From NCBI RefSeq assembly GCF_001591045.1, contig NZ_BCUA01000037.1, forward strand, positions 1 through 36,575: a stretch of 36,575 nucleotides of DNA, given 5' to 3'. Each line of letters begins with the position of its first letter. Positions within the stretch are counted from its first letter, which is position 1. The position numbers were made by a program, and so were the translations under genes. This stretch comes from Sphingopyxis granuli NBRC 100800. GTDB taxonomy: Bacteria > Pseudomonadota > Alphaproteobacteria > Sphingomonadales > Sphingomonadaceae. This document shows, one piece after another, positions 17,634 through 24,537 of the stretch. Below the pieces are notes generated by a model, which saw nothing but the letters and a program-made list of their open reading frames with translations, did no database searches and had not been told where the DNA came from.

Positions 17634-17664
17634 TTGCACCGCATCGAAGCAAAAGCGTTTCTAT
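17634..17664 (+). promoter_or_regulatory. Weak candidate radC promoter
   Basis: TTGCAC at 17634-17639 and TTCTAT at 17659-17664 are separated by 19 bases. If real, it would rule out the ATG at 17663 and favour the radC start at 17708. The spacing is long, so confidence is low. The rest of the divergent spacer (17494-17633) shows nothing clear. Confidence 0.25.
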
Positions 17665-17707
17665 GACCGTTGAGCGTGCCTCACAAGGCGGTTATTCCGG
17701 TCCCGAC

Positions 17708-18400
17708 ATGGCCGACGCGCCCGCCCCGATCCCGGATCACGCCGGTCATCGCGCCCGCTTGCGCGCGCGGCTGCTCGGCGGCGATGCCGATGGCATGGCC
17801 GATTACGAGCTGGTCGAATATCTGCTCGCGCTCGCCATTCCGCGTCGCGACACCAAGCCGCTCGCCAAGGCGCTGCTGCGCGAATTCGGTTCGCTGGCGC
17901 AGCTCGTCAGCGCCGACCCCGAATCGCTGCGCCGGGTCGCCGGCATGGGCGACACGGCGGTCGCCGCGCTGAAGATCGTCCAGGCCGCGAGCCTGCGGAT
18001 GCTGAAGGGCGAATTTCGCGACCGGCCCCTGCTGTCGAGCTGGGACGCGCTGCTCGACTGGCTGCGCGCCGACATGGGGCCGATCGACATCGAACGCGTC
18101 CGCGTCCTCTACCTCAACGCGCGCAACATGCTGATCCGCGACGAGGTGATGAGCGAAGGGTCGATCGACCAGTCCGCCATCTATGTCCGCGAGGTCGTCA
18201 AGCGCGCGCTCGAACTGGGCGCGGCGGCGATCGTCCTCGTCCACAACCACCCGAGCGGCAGCCCCGAACCGAGCCGGCAGGACATCGCGATCACCCGCGA
18301 CGTCGCGGAGGCGGCGCGGAAGCTGGGGATCGCGCTCCACGATCACATCATCATCAGCGGCGGCGATCATCGCAGCTTCCGCGCGATGGGCCTGTTGTAA
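17708..18400 (+). CDS. radC: RadC family JAMM-domain protein
   Basis: 230 residues. The N-terminal helix-hairpin-helix region has SADPESLRRVAGMGDTAVAALK. The C-terminal JAB1/MPN (JAMM) metalloprotease-like domain has the motif VLVHNHPSGSPEPSRQD, giving the His-x-His ... Asp zinc ligands, and E in the preceding strand region (DEVMSEGSID). RadC was named as a repair protein, but its biochemical role is unclear. Two in-frame starts are possible, ATG 17663 (15 residues longer) and ATG 17708; the latter gives MADAPAPIPDHAGHR and fits family starts better. Confidence 0.9.
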   Translation: MADAPAPIPDHAGHRARLRARLLGGDADGMADYELVEYLLALAIPRRDTKPLAKALLREFGSLAQLVSADPESLRRVAGMGDTAVAALKIVQAASLRMLKGEFRDRPLLSSWDALLDWLRADMGPIDIERVRVLYLNARNMLIRDEVMSEGSIDQSAIYVREVVKRALELGAAAIVLVHNHPSGSPEPSRQDIAITRDVAEAARKLGIALHDHIIISGGDHRSFRAMGLL

Positions 18401-18454
18401 GACGGCGCGGACGCGCGTCCGGCTCCGGCCCGCGCCGCGACACCATCGGAATGT

Positions 18455-18483
18455 TTGACTTGCGCTGCGCGGCACGACATCAT
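18455..18483 (+). promoter_or_regulatory. Candidate promoter of the leader upstream of the rnk-like gene
   Basis: TTGACT (18455-18460) and CATCAT (18478-18483) with a 17-base spacer. The -10 box is imperfect, but the -35 is near consensus. Initiation seven bases later falls at 18490, the A of an ATG, the same geometry as at parE. Confidence 0.45.
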
Positions 18484-18489
18484 CGCGCC

Positions 18490-18555
18490 ATGCCGACTCA
18501 GTGCACCCCTTCCCGTTTCGACCTCCGCGCGGGTCAGATTCTCGTGGGCCTCTAG
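18490..18555 (+). CDS. Candidate leaderless 21-codon upstream ORF (leader peptide)
   Basis: A 21-residue open frame, MPTQCTPSRFDLRAGQILVG plus L, ending in TAG at 18553-18555. No Shine-Dalgarno precedes the ATG, but it coincides with the predicted transcription start. The TAG is immediately followed by the first base of the hairpin at 18556. A ribosome at the stop codon would cover the hairpin base, so the frame could control the fold. It could equally be a chance frame; only conservation in related genomes would settle it. I do not recognise the peptide. Confidence 0.4.
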   Translation: MPTQCTPSRFDLRAGQILVGL

Positions 18556-18590
18556 CCCCGGGTCCGGTGCCTCCTGCCCCGAACCCGGGG
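18556..18590 (+). ncRNA. Hairpin with CCTCCT in its loop, leader of rnk-like gene
   Basis: CCCCGGGT (18556-18563) pairs with ACCCGGGG (18583-18590). Inside, after one mismatch, CGG (18565-18567) pairs with CCG (18579-18581). The eleven-base loop TGCCTCCTGCC presents CCTCCT (18570-18575), the complement of a Shine-Dalgarno sequence. The structure lies between the 21-codon frame and the rnk-like gene, 75 bases before its ATG. There is no T-tract, so it is not a plain terminator. It could be a cis element or a processed small RNA. Confidence 0.45.
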
Positions 18591-18665
18591 CGAAAATCCA
18601 CCCAACCCGATTCCAGCGGCGCAGCCGAGCCTCGCCCGCAATCCTCTTTCGGAAAAAAAGAACCC

Positions 18666-19079
18666 ATGACGACCACCAGCAAGGCGACCCGCCGGCCGCC
18701 CATCCACATGATCGATACCGAAGCCGACGCGCTGACCGACCTTGCTATCGCCAAGGAAGACGATCTGCCGCAGGTCAGCGAAATGCTGCTGAACGAAATC
18801 GCGCGCGCCACCATCCACAAGGCCGAGCGCATTCCGTCCGATGTCGTGACGATGCGCTCGACCGTCGAGTTCGTCGACGAGAACAGCGGCGCGGCGCGGA
18901 CCCTGCAACTCGTCTACCCGCGCGACGCCGATATCTCCGCGGGCCGCATCTCGATCCTGACCCCGGTCGGGGCGGGACTGATCGGCCTGCGCGAGGGCCA
19001 GACCATCCGCTGGCCCGACCGCGACGGGCAGGATCATAACCTGTCGATCGTCCGCGTCACACAGGCCGAAGCCGCCTGA
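18666..19079 (+). CDS. rnk: Rnk-like GreA/GreB C-terminal domain protein (nucleoside diphosphate kinase regulator)
   Basis: 137 residues. A short helical N-terminal part (ADALTDLAIAKEDDLPQVSE, to about 50) is followed by the FKBP-like GreA/GreB C-terminal domain: VVTMRSTVEFVDENSGAART, LVYPRDADISAGRISILTPV, GAGLIGLREGQTIRWPDRDG. The lack of the long GreA coiled coil points to Rnk, a secondary-channel-binding factor of RNA polymerase that affects nucleoside diphosphate kinase levels in E. coli. The ATG is preceded by GGAAAAAAAGAA. A longer in-frame start at 18501 would run through the leader hairpin and was rejected. Confidence 0.83.
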   Translation: MTTTSKATRRPPIHMIDTEADALTDLAIAKEDDLPQVSEMLLNEIARATIHKAERIPSDVVTMRSTVEFVDENSGAARTLQLVYPRDADISAGRISILTPVGAGLIGLREGQTIRWPDRDGQDHNLSIVRVTQAEAA

Positions 19080-19103
19080 TCCACGCGCACCGCGGACAAA
19101 CGG

Positions 19104-19134
19104 AAACAGCCGCCGGATCGCTCCGACGGCTGTT
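19104..19134. terminator. Hairpin between convergent rnk and EF-hand genes
   Basis: AACAGCCG (19105-19112) pairs with CGGCTGTT (19127-19134), and inside it CGGA with TCCG around TCGC. Read on the minus strand it ends CTGTTTCCGTTTG, a partly T-rich tail, so it may end the EF-hand transcript from that side. The plus-strand side has no T-run. Confidence 0.5.
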
Positions 19135-19154
19135 CCGCCGTGTTAGGGGCGCAT

Positions 19155-19649
19155 TCAGGCGCCGCGCGACAGGAAGCCGATAAGTTCGGTCTTGCTGACG
19201 CCACCCGACTTGTCGGCATCGGCGGCGCCGAACGCCTGGGCAACCCAGCTCTTCACCTGCTCCGATTCGGGATCGACCGTCGGGTCGGTCGCGGTGCGCA
19301 GCTTCTTCATCCAGGCGGAGAATTCCGTCTCGCTGAGTTCGCCGTTCGCATCGCCGTCATAGGTAGGGAATTCCTGCTCGACGATCTGCGCGATCTGGCT
19401 CGGGGTCGCAGCGCCGTCCGACGGGGCAGGACTCGACTGCGGCGGCGGGCTCGACGGAGCCGGCTGGGCCGTCATGTCGTCGACAGGCGGCGGCGTGTCC
19501 GGTTCGACCGGTGCCGGTGCGGTCGTGTCGGCCGGCGGCATCGTTTCGGGCGCGGTCTGCGTCGCATCGTCGGGCGGCGGGGTTTCCGTCTGCGCGAACG
19601 CGGGGAAACTCACCGCGGCCGCGCCGATCAAAAGCATATGTTTCAACAT
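19155..19649 (-). CDS. Exported EF-hand calcium-binding protein with proline-rich linker
   Basis: 164 residues. The signal peptide is 1-19 (KHMLLIGAAAVSFPAFA, then QTE). Residues 20-80 are rich in Pro, Thr, Ala and Asp, a flexible acidic linker. The C-terminal part has two canonical EF-hand loops: D98-G-D-A-N-G-E-L-S-E-T-E109 and D144-A-D-K-S-G-G-V-S-K-T-E155, each with Asp/Asn/Ser ligands and the final Glu. It probably binds calcium in the periplasm; partners are unknown. GGAGACAG lies before the ATG. It is divergent from purB. Confidence 0.8.
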   Translation of the reverse strand: MLKHMLLIGAAAVSFPAFAQTETPPPDDATQTAPETMPPADTTAPAPVEPDTPPPVDDMTAQPAPSSPPPQSSPAPSDGAATPSQIAQIVEQEFPTYDGDANGELSETEFSAWMKKLRTATDPTVDPESEQVKSWVAQAFGAADADKSGGVSKTELIGFLSRGA

Positions 19650-19849
19650 GATCTGTCTCCATTGGCGGCGACGGGGCCGGATTCGACAACCCGCGGCCTT
19701 GTTCGAAGGGGCATGAGAACAACCGCCCGCGCGCCGCGAAAGTTGCCGCAGGCGCCCGATTGGCGTAGCCGCCTGCCCCTGCTAGGGGGCGGCTGGTCGC
19801 GATTCCGCCTGCATAACGCGACAAGGCGCCGCAAAAGGAAGGAAATTCA

Positions 19850-21166
19850 ATGGTTCCGCGTTACGCCCGGCCCCAGATGACCGCGATCTGGTCGCCCGAG
19901 AATCGCTATCGCATCTGGTTCGAGATCGAGGCGCACGCGACCGACGCGCTGGCCGAACTGGGGGTCGTGCCGCAATCGGCGGCCAAGGCATTGTGGGACT
20001 GGTGGGCGACCGAACCGGCGATCGACGTCGCGGCGATCGACGCCATCGAGGCGGTGACGAAGCATGACGTCATCGCCTTCCTGACATGGGTCGCGGAGCA
20101 TGTCGGCGACGAAGCGCGCTTCATGCATCAGGGCATGACGTCGAGCGACGTGCTCGACACCTGCCTTGCCGTGCAGCTGACGCAGGCGGCCGACATATTG
20201 CTCGCCGATCTCGACGCGCTGCTCGAGGCGATCAAGCGCCGCGCCCATGAGCACAAGCTTACCCCGACGATCGGCCGCAGTCACGGTATCCACGCCGAAC
20301 CCGTCACCTTCGGGCTCAAGCTCGCCGAAGCCTATGCCGAATTCGCGCGGTGCAGGACCCGCCTGATCGCGGCGCGCGCCGAGATCGCGACCTGCGCCAT
20401 TTCGGGCGCGGTCGGCACCTTCGCCAATATCGACCCGCGCGTCGAGGCGCATGTCGCGGCAAAGCTCGGCCTCGCGATCGAGCCCGTCTCGACCCAGGTC
20501 ATCCCGCGCGACCGCCACGCGATGTTCTTTGCCACGCTGGGCGTCATCGCCTCGTCGATCGAGCGGCTCTCGGTCGAGATCCGCCACCTCCAGCGCACCG
20601 AGGTGCTGGAGGCCGAGGAATATTTCTCGCCGGGCCAGAAGGGCTCGTCGGCGATGCCGCACAAGCGCAACCCGGTGCTCACCGAGAATCTGACCGGGCT
20701 TGCGCGCATGGTGCGCAGCGCGGTGACTCCGGCGCTGGAGAATGTCGCGCTGTGGCACGAACGCGACATCAGCCATTCGTCGGTCGAGCGCTTCATCGGT
20801 CCCGACGCGACGGTCACGCTCGACTTCGCGCTCGCGCGGCTGACCGGCGTGGTCGACAAGCTGCTCGTCTATCCCGCGCGGATGCAGAAGAATCTCGATC
20901 GCATGGGCGGGCTCGTGCATTCGCAGCGCGTCCTGCTGGCGCTGACGCAGGCGGGCGCGAGCCGCGAGGACAGCTATGCGCTGGTCCAGCGCAATGCGAT
21001 GAAGGTCTGGGAATCGGATGGGCAGCTGTCGCTGCTCGACCTGCTGAAGGCCGATGCCGACGTCACCGCGCGCCTGTCCGCCGAGCAGCTCACGGACCTG
21101 TTCGACCTCGGTTATCATATGAAGCATGTCGATACGATCTTCGCGCGCGTCTTTGGAGCCGCATAG
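19850..21166 (+). CDS. purB: Adenylosuccinate lyase (PurB)
   Basis: Acts twice in purine synthesis, on SAICAR and on adenylosuccinate, releasing fumarate. 438 residues, the short bacterial class. The fumarase/aspartase superfamily signature GSSAMPHKRNP (265-275) contains the mobile-loop catalytic serine. MHQGMTSSDVLDTC (about 92-105) and TIGRSHGIHAEPVTFG (with the catalytic His) are present, as is WHERDISHSSVER. AAGGAAGGAAATTCA precedes the ATG, a good ribosome site. The TAG stop codon is part of the first arm of the repeat that follows. Confidence 0.96.
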   Translation: MVPRYARPQMTAIWSPENRYRIWFEIEAHATDALAELGVVPQSAAKALWDWWATEPAIDVAAIDAIEAVTKHDVIAFLTWVAEHVGDEARFMHQGMTSSDVLDTCLAVQLTQAADILLADLDALLEAIKRRAHEHKLTPTIGRSHGIHAEPVTFGLKLAEAYAEFARCRTRLIAARAEIATCAISGAVGTFANIDPRVEAHVAAKLGLAIEPVSTQVIPRDRHAMFFATLGVIASSIERLSVEIRHLQRTEVLEAEEYFSPGQKGSSAMPHKRNPVLTENLTGLARMVRSAVTPALENVALWHERDISHSSVERFIGPDATVTLDFALARLTGVVDKLLVYPARMQKNLDRMGGLVHSQRVLLALTQAGASREDSYALVQRNAMKVWESDGQLSLLDLLKADADVTARLSAEQLTDLFDLGYHMKHVDTIFARVFGAA

Positions 21167-21264
21167 AGCAACGGCCGATTAGATTGAATCGGCCATTGCT
21201 CTATTTGCTTTCGTTTTCCGCATTCTGCGAGTCGTCGGCTGTGCCAGCCGACTTCAGAATGCTC
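21164..21264. repeat. Two tandem palindromes after purB
   Basis: First: TAGAGCAA (21164-21171) with TTGCTCTA (21196-21203), and inside it GGCCGATT with AATCGGCC around a six-base loop. Second: GCATTCTG (21220-21227) with CAGAATGC (21255-21262), and inside it AGTCG/CGACT and CGGCTG/CAGCCG around a three-base loop. Both are long, near-perfect hairpins, separated by a T-rich stretch (CTATTTGCTTTCGTTTT) that would make the first a plausible purB terminator. The purB stop TAG is the first three bases of the first arm. They look like a dispersed intergenic repeat of the family. Confidence 0.7.
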
Positions 21265-21327
21265 TAGGCTGGCGTCCGGAGCCGAAGTCGCCTAGAAACC
21301 GTCCGAGGCCAAGCAAGGAGCGGAACA

Positions 21328-21657
21328 GTGGGAATCCTGCGCACCATCATCTGGGTCCTGCTGACCATCGTCCTGCTGCTGTTCGCCTTCGCGAACTGGA
21401 ACGCGGTGACGGTGACCATCTGGCCGGGCTGGGAAGCCGAGACCAAGCTGCCGGTGATCGTGCTCGTCGCCTTCGCGCTGGGCAGCCTGCCGACGTGGAT
21501 CGCGCTGCGCGCGACGCGCTGGTCGCTGAAGCGCCGTCTCGATGCGAGCGAGCGCCAGCTCGCCGACCTGCGCGCGATGGCCAATCGCCCCGCCGATCCC
21601 GCGCCTCCCACCGTGCCGGTCAACGATATCCCGCCCTCGCCCCTGGAGTCCGCATGA
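21328..21657 (+). CDS. lapA: LapA-domain (DUF1049) inner-membrane protein, GTG start
   Basis: 109 residues. Two membrane helices (about 5-23 IIWVLLTIVLLLFAFAN, and 42-60 PVIVLVAFALGSLPTWIAL) enclose the conserved NWNAVTVTIWPGW segment; a short basic coiled stretch (RWSLKRRLDASERQLADLRA) follows. The family includes E. coli LapA, which works with LapB in control of lipopolysaccharide synthesis; that role here is inference. The GTG start has AAGGAG eight bases upstream. The stop overlaps pyrF by four bases. Confidence 0.85.
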   Translation: MGILRTIIWVLLTIVLLLFAFANWNAVTVTIWPGWEAETKLPVIVLVAFALGSLPTWIALRATRWSLKRRLDASERQLADLRAMANRPADPAPPTVPVNDIPPSPLESA

Positions 21658-22328
21658 CGTCGCCGCTCTATCTCGCCATCGACACGCCGCACCTCGACGC
21701 TGCGCAGACGCTGGCGCAGAAGGTCCGCCATCACGTCGGCGGGCTGAAGCTCGGGCTCGAATTCTTCTGCGCCAACGGGCATCATGGCGTGCTCGAAATG
21801 GCGAAGCTGGGTCTGCCGATCTTTCTCGACCTCAAGCTCCACGACATTCCGAACACGGTGGCCAAGGCGATCCAGGCGCTCCGCCCGCTCGAACCGGCGA
21901 TCCTGACCATCCATGGCGCGGGTGGCCGCGCGATGATGGAGGAAGCGAAAGCGGCGGCGGGCGCGAACACCAAGGTGGTCGCCGTGACCGTGCTGACCAG
22001 CCTCGATTCGCCCGACCTCGACGACATCGGCGTCGGCGGCACTCCGCACGATCAGGTGGTGCGCCTCGCGGCGCTGGCGCGCAGCGCCGGCCTCGACGGC
22101 ATCGTCTGCTCGGGGCAGGAGGTCAAGGCCGCGCGCGCGGCCTGGCCCGGCGGCTTCTTCGTCGTTCCCGGCGTCCGCCCCGCCAACGGCAAGCCGGGCG
22201 ACCAGAAACGCGTCGTCACCCCGGCCGAGGCGATGGCCGACGGCGCCTCGATCCTCGTCGTCGGACGCCCGATCAGCCAGTCCGACGACCCCGACCTCGC
22301 AGCGCGCGCGATCGAGGCGACGCTTTAG
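21654..22328 (+). CDS. pyrF: Orotidine 5'-phosphate decarboxylase (PyrF)
   Basis: Last step of UMP synthesis. 224 residues, TIM barrel. The catalytic array D59-x-K61 ... D64 lies in FLDLKLHDIPNT. LYLAIDTPHLDAAQ at the N-terminus, GVRPANGKPGDQKRVVTPAEA and ILVVGRPISQSDDP (phosphate-binding) are typical. It overlaps lapA by four bases (ATGA). A 122-base spacer with a large inverted repeat separates it from trpF. Confidence 0.96.
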   Translation: MTSPLYLAIDTPHLDAAQTLAQKVRHHVGGLKLGLEFFCANGHHGVLEMAKLGLPIFLDLKLHDIPNTVAKAIQALRPLEPAILTIHGAGGRAMMEEAKAAAGANTKVVAVTVLTSLDSPDLDDIGVGGTPHDQVVRLAALARSAGLDGIVCSGQEVKAARAAWPGGFFVVPGVRPANGKPGDQKRVVTPAEAMADGASILVVGRPISQSDDPDLAARAIEATL

Positions 22329-22345
22329 GAACCCCACATTGAATC

Positions 22346-22426
22346 CCGTTCGTGTCGAGCGAAGTCGAGACACCCATCGGAACAGCCAAGGTCGAGGGGC
22401 ATCTCGACTTCGCTCGATGCGAACGG
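22346..22426. repeat. Inverted repeat between pyrF and trpF
   Basis: TCGAGCGAAGTCGAGA (22355-22370) and TCTCGACTTCGCTCGA (22402-22417) are exact reverse complements, extended outward by CCGTTCG/CGAACGG with two mismatches between. The loop is 31 bases. It is a sphingomonad-type dispersed repeat. It causes an in-frame extension upstream of trpF that should not be taken as coding. Confidence 0.75.
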
Positions 22427-22450
22427 ACTTGCGAGCAGAAACTTCGAAAC

Positions 22451-23086
22451 ATGCCACCACTCATCAAGATCTGCGGTCTCTCGACACCCGAAGCGGTCGA
22501 TGCGGCCATCGAACAGGGCGCGGCCTACATCGGACTTGTCCATTACGAGCCGAGCCCGCGGCATGTCGACCTTCGGACCGCCGCCGAATTGCGGCGCCGT
22601 GCCGGGGCGCATGTCAAGGTGGTGTTGCTGCTCGTCAACGCCTCGCAGCAACTCACCGGCCAGGCGCTCGCCGCAGTGCGGCCCGATGTCGTCCAGTTCC
22701 ACGGCACCGAGACCCCCGAGTGGCTCGCGGTCGTGAAGCGGCTGGTTCCGGCGGAGATATGGAAGGCGATCGGGCTCAAGGACGCGGGGACGCTGGAGCG
22801 GATCGAGAAATATCGCGGCATTGCCGACCGCATCCTGTTCGATGCCCCCGCCTCGGCGCTGCCCGGCGGCAACGGCGCGCGTTTCGACTGGTCGCTGCTC
22901 GCCAACCACCGTCACACGATCGACTGGGGCATCGCCGGCGGCCTGACTCCCGACAATGTCGCCGCCGCGATCGCGGCGACGCGCGCGCCGCTCGTCGATG
23001 TCTCCTCGGGCGTCGAAAGCGCGCCCGGGGTCAAGGATCTGGACCGGATCGCCGCTTTCTGCGCGGCGGTGCGCGCCGCTCAATAG
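22451..23086 (+). CDS. trpF: Phosphoribosylanthranilate isomerase (TrpF)
   Basis: Third committed step of tryptophan synthesis (Amadori rearrangement of PRA to CdRP). 211 residues, TIM barrel. The N-terminal IKICGL contains the general-base cysteine; the aspartate in LFDAPAS is the general acid; the phosphate-binding part is IAGGLTPDNV and DVSSGVESAPGVKD. The ATG at 22451 begins the family sequence (MPPLIKICGL). Its last seven bases overlap the convergent oxidoreductase gene, which splits trpF from trpB. Confidence 0.96.
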   Translation: MPPLIKICGLSTPEAVDAAIEQGAAYIGLVHYEPSPRHVDLRTAAELRRRAGAHVKVVLLLVNASQQLTGQALAAVRPDVVQFHGTETPEWLAVVKRLVPAEIWKAIGLKDAGTLERIEKYRGIADRILFDAPASALPGGNGARFDWSLLANHRHTIDWGIAGGLTPDNVAAAIAATRAPLVDVSSGVESAPGVKDLDRIAAFCAAVRAAQ

Positions 23087-24444
23087 GCGTCGCCCAGCGC
23101 GAAATCCTGCCGCCGTTCGCGCCACGCACCGCGCGTGAAGTCGGGGAACTCCAGCGTCCGGTTATCCTCTGCGATCGACTGTTCGGACAGCGGCGTGATC
23201 GCGCTCCACGTCAGCGCGTCGTAAATGTCGATCGGCATCGGCGCGCCGGCCTTCAGCGCCTCGACAAAGGCGTTGAGAGCGAACCAGTCCATCCCGCCAT
23301 GCCCGGCCCCGACCGCCCGGTCGGCGTGACGTTTCCACAACGGATGGTCGTACTGGTCGAGCACCGTCTCCGCCGGCTCCCAGCGATGCGGTTCGGGGCT
23401 GCGGCCTTCGATGTAGAGCGATTTGGCGACGTCCATCCACAATCCGCGCGTGCCCTGCACCCGGAAACCGAGCGAATAGGGGCGCGGCAGGTTAGTATCG
23501 TGGGTCAGCCGGATCGTCTCGCCATTGGCGCAGGCGATGCTGGTCGTCACGACGTCGCCCAGCGCGAAACGCACCGCCGCATTGGGGTGGTCCGCGCCGC
23601 CCTGCGCGACCACATGATCGTGCAATCCGCGCGCCTTGCTCGCATAGCTGGTCAGCCGGGTGAAGCGGTTGCCGCGGTTGATATTCGCCCACATCGCGCA
23701 GGGGCCGATGCCGTGGCTGGGATAGAGGTCGCCGTTGCGCCGGACGCTGTGATCGGTCCGCCAGCGCGCCTCTGACCAGCCCTTCGCGCCGAATTCGGCG
23801 CCGCCGCCATAGGGACGGCCGGGAATGCCCGAATTGAATTTCACGTCGCGCAGATCGTGCTGATAGCCGCCTTCGAGGTGGATCATCTCGCCGAACAGGG
23901 CCTGCCGCACCATGTTCAGGACCGCCATGACGTCGCGGCGATAGCAGACATTTTCCAGCAGCATATAGGGCGTGCGCGTCGCCTCATGCGCCGCCAACAC
24001 GTCCCAATGGTCCTGAAGCGTGATGCCTGCGACGACTTCGCACCCCACCGCGACGCGCGCCTCCATCGCCGCGATCGCCATCGGCTTGTGCCATTCCCAC
24101 GGCGTGACGATCAGCACGCCGTCGAGCGTTCCGGGTTTCAGCATCGCACGCCACGCCTCGGCGTCGCCGGTGAAGCTCGCGGGGCGCGGCTTTCCCGCCG
24201 CATCGAACTGCCCCTTCGCGGCTTCGAGCACGAAGGGGTCGATGTCGGCGATCGCGGTCACGTCGACGTCGTCGCGGCGCAGCAGTTCGCGCAGGTGCAC
24301 GCGTCCGCGCTCGCCGGTGCCGATGATGCCGATCCGCAGCCGCGATCCGCCGCGGTCCCGCGCGATGGCCGGTGCCGCCGCCGCCGTGGCCAACGCCGCG
24401 CCGCCCGCCATCAACAATTCGCGCCGATTCATGCCCCCGCTCAT
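23080..24444 (-). CDS. Gfo/Idh/MocA oxidoreductase of the GH109 type, Tat-exported
   Basis: 454 residues. The N-terminus NRRELLMAGGAALATAAAAP ending PAIA is a twin-arginine (Tat) signal. The Rossmann dinucleotide motif is GTGERG (42-47) in RIGIIGTGERGRVHL, with DIDPF at the end of the second strand. YPSHGIGPCAMW contains the conserved His of GH109, and GLWMDVAKSLYIEG also matches GH109 enzymes (alpha-N-acetylgalactosaminidases that use tightly bound NAD+). The substrate here is unknown. AAGGAGGCAGACGG precedes the ATG. It lies antisense inside the trp cluster and overlaps trpF's 3' end by seven bases. Confidence 0.82.
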   Translation of the reverse strand: MSGGMNRRELLMAGGAALATAAAAPAIARDRGGSRLRIGIIGTGERGRVHLRELLRRDDVDVTAIADIDPFVLEAAKGQFDAAGKPRPASFTGDAEAWRAMLKPGTLDGVLIVTPWEWHKPMAIAAMEARVAVGCEVVAGITLQDHWDVLAAHEATRTPYMLLENVCYRRDVMAVLNMVRQALFGEMIHLEGGYQHDLRDVKFNSGIPGRPYGGGAEFGAKGWSEARWRTDHSVRRNGDLYPSHGIGPCAMWANINRGNRFTRLTSYASKARGLHDHVVAQGGADHPNAAVRFALGDVVTTSIACANGETIRLTHDTNLPRPYSLGFRVQGTRGLWMDVAKSLYIEGRSPEPHRWEPAETVLDQYDHPLWKRHADRAVGAGHGGMDWFALNAFVEALKAGAPMPIDIYDALTWSAITPLSEQSIAEDNRTLEFPDFTRGAWRERRQDFALGDAY

Positions 24445-24537
24445 CCGTCTGCCTCCTTGCCGTGACCCTCACCGCTGTTTGAAGCGCATCGAGGCTATGG
24501 ACAAGGGCGTCATAGCGCCTAAGGGACACAGCCAGCC

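Noticed and set aside
14665..17673. Plus-strand open frame of about 1000 codons
   Set aside because: It is antisense to ydbH, whose own frame has a membrane anchor, family motifs and operon partners.
19760..19785. Promoter for purB (TTGGCG and TGCTAG)
   Set aside because: The spacing of 14 bases is too short and both boxes are weak.
22352..22450. In-frame upstream extension of trpF
   Set aside because: It translates the inverted repeat between pyrF and trpF; TrpF family similarity begins at 22451.
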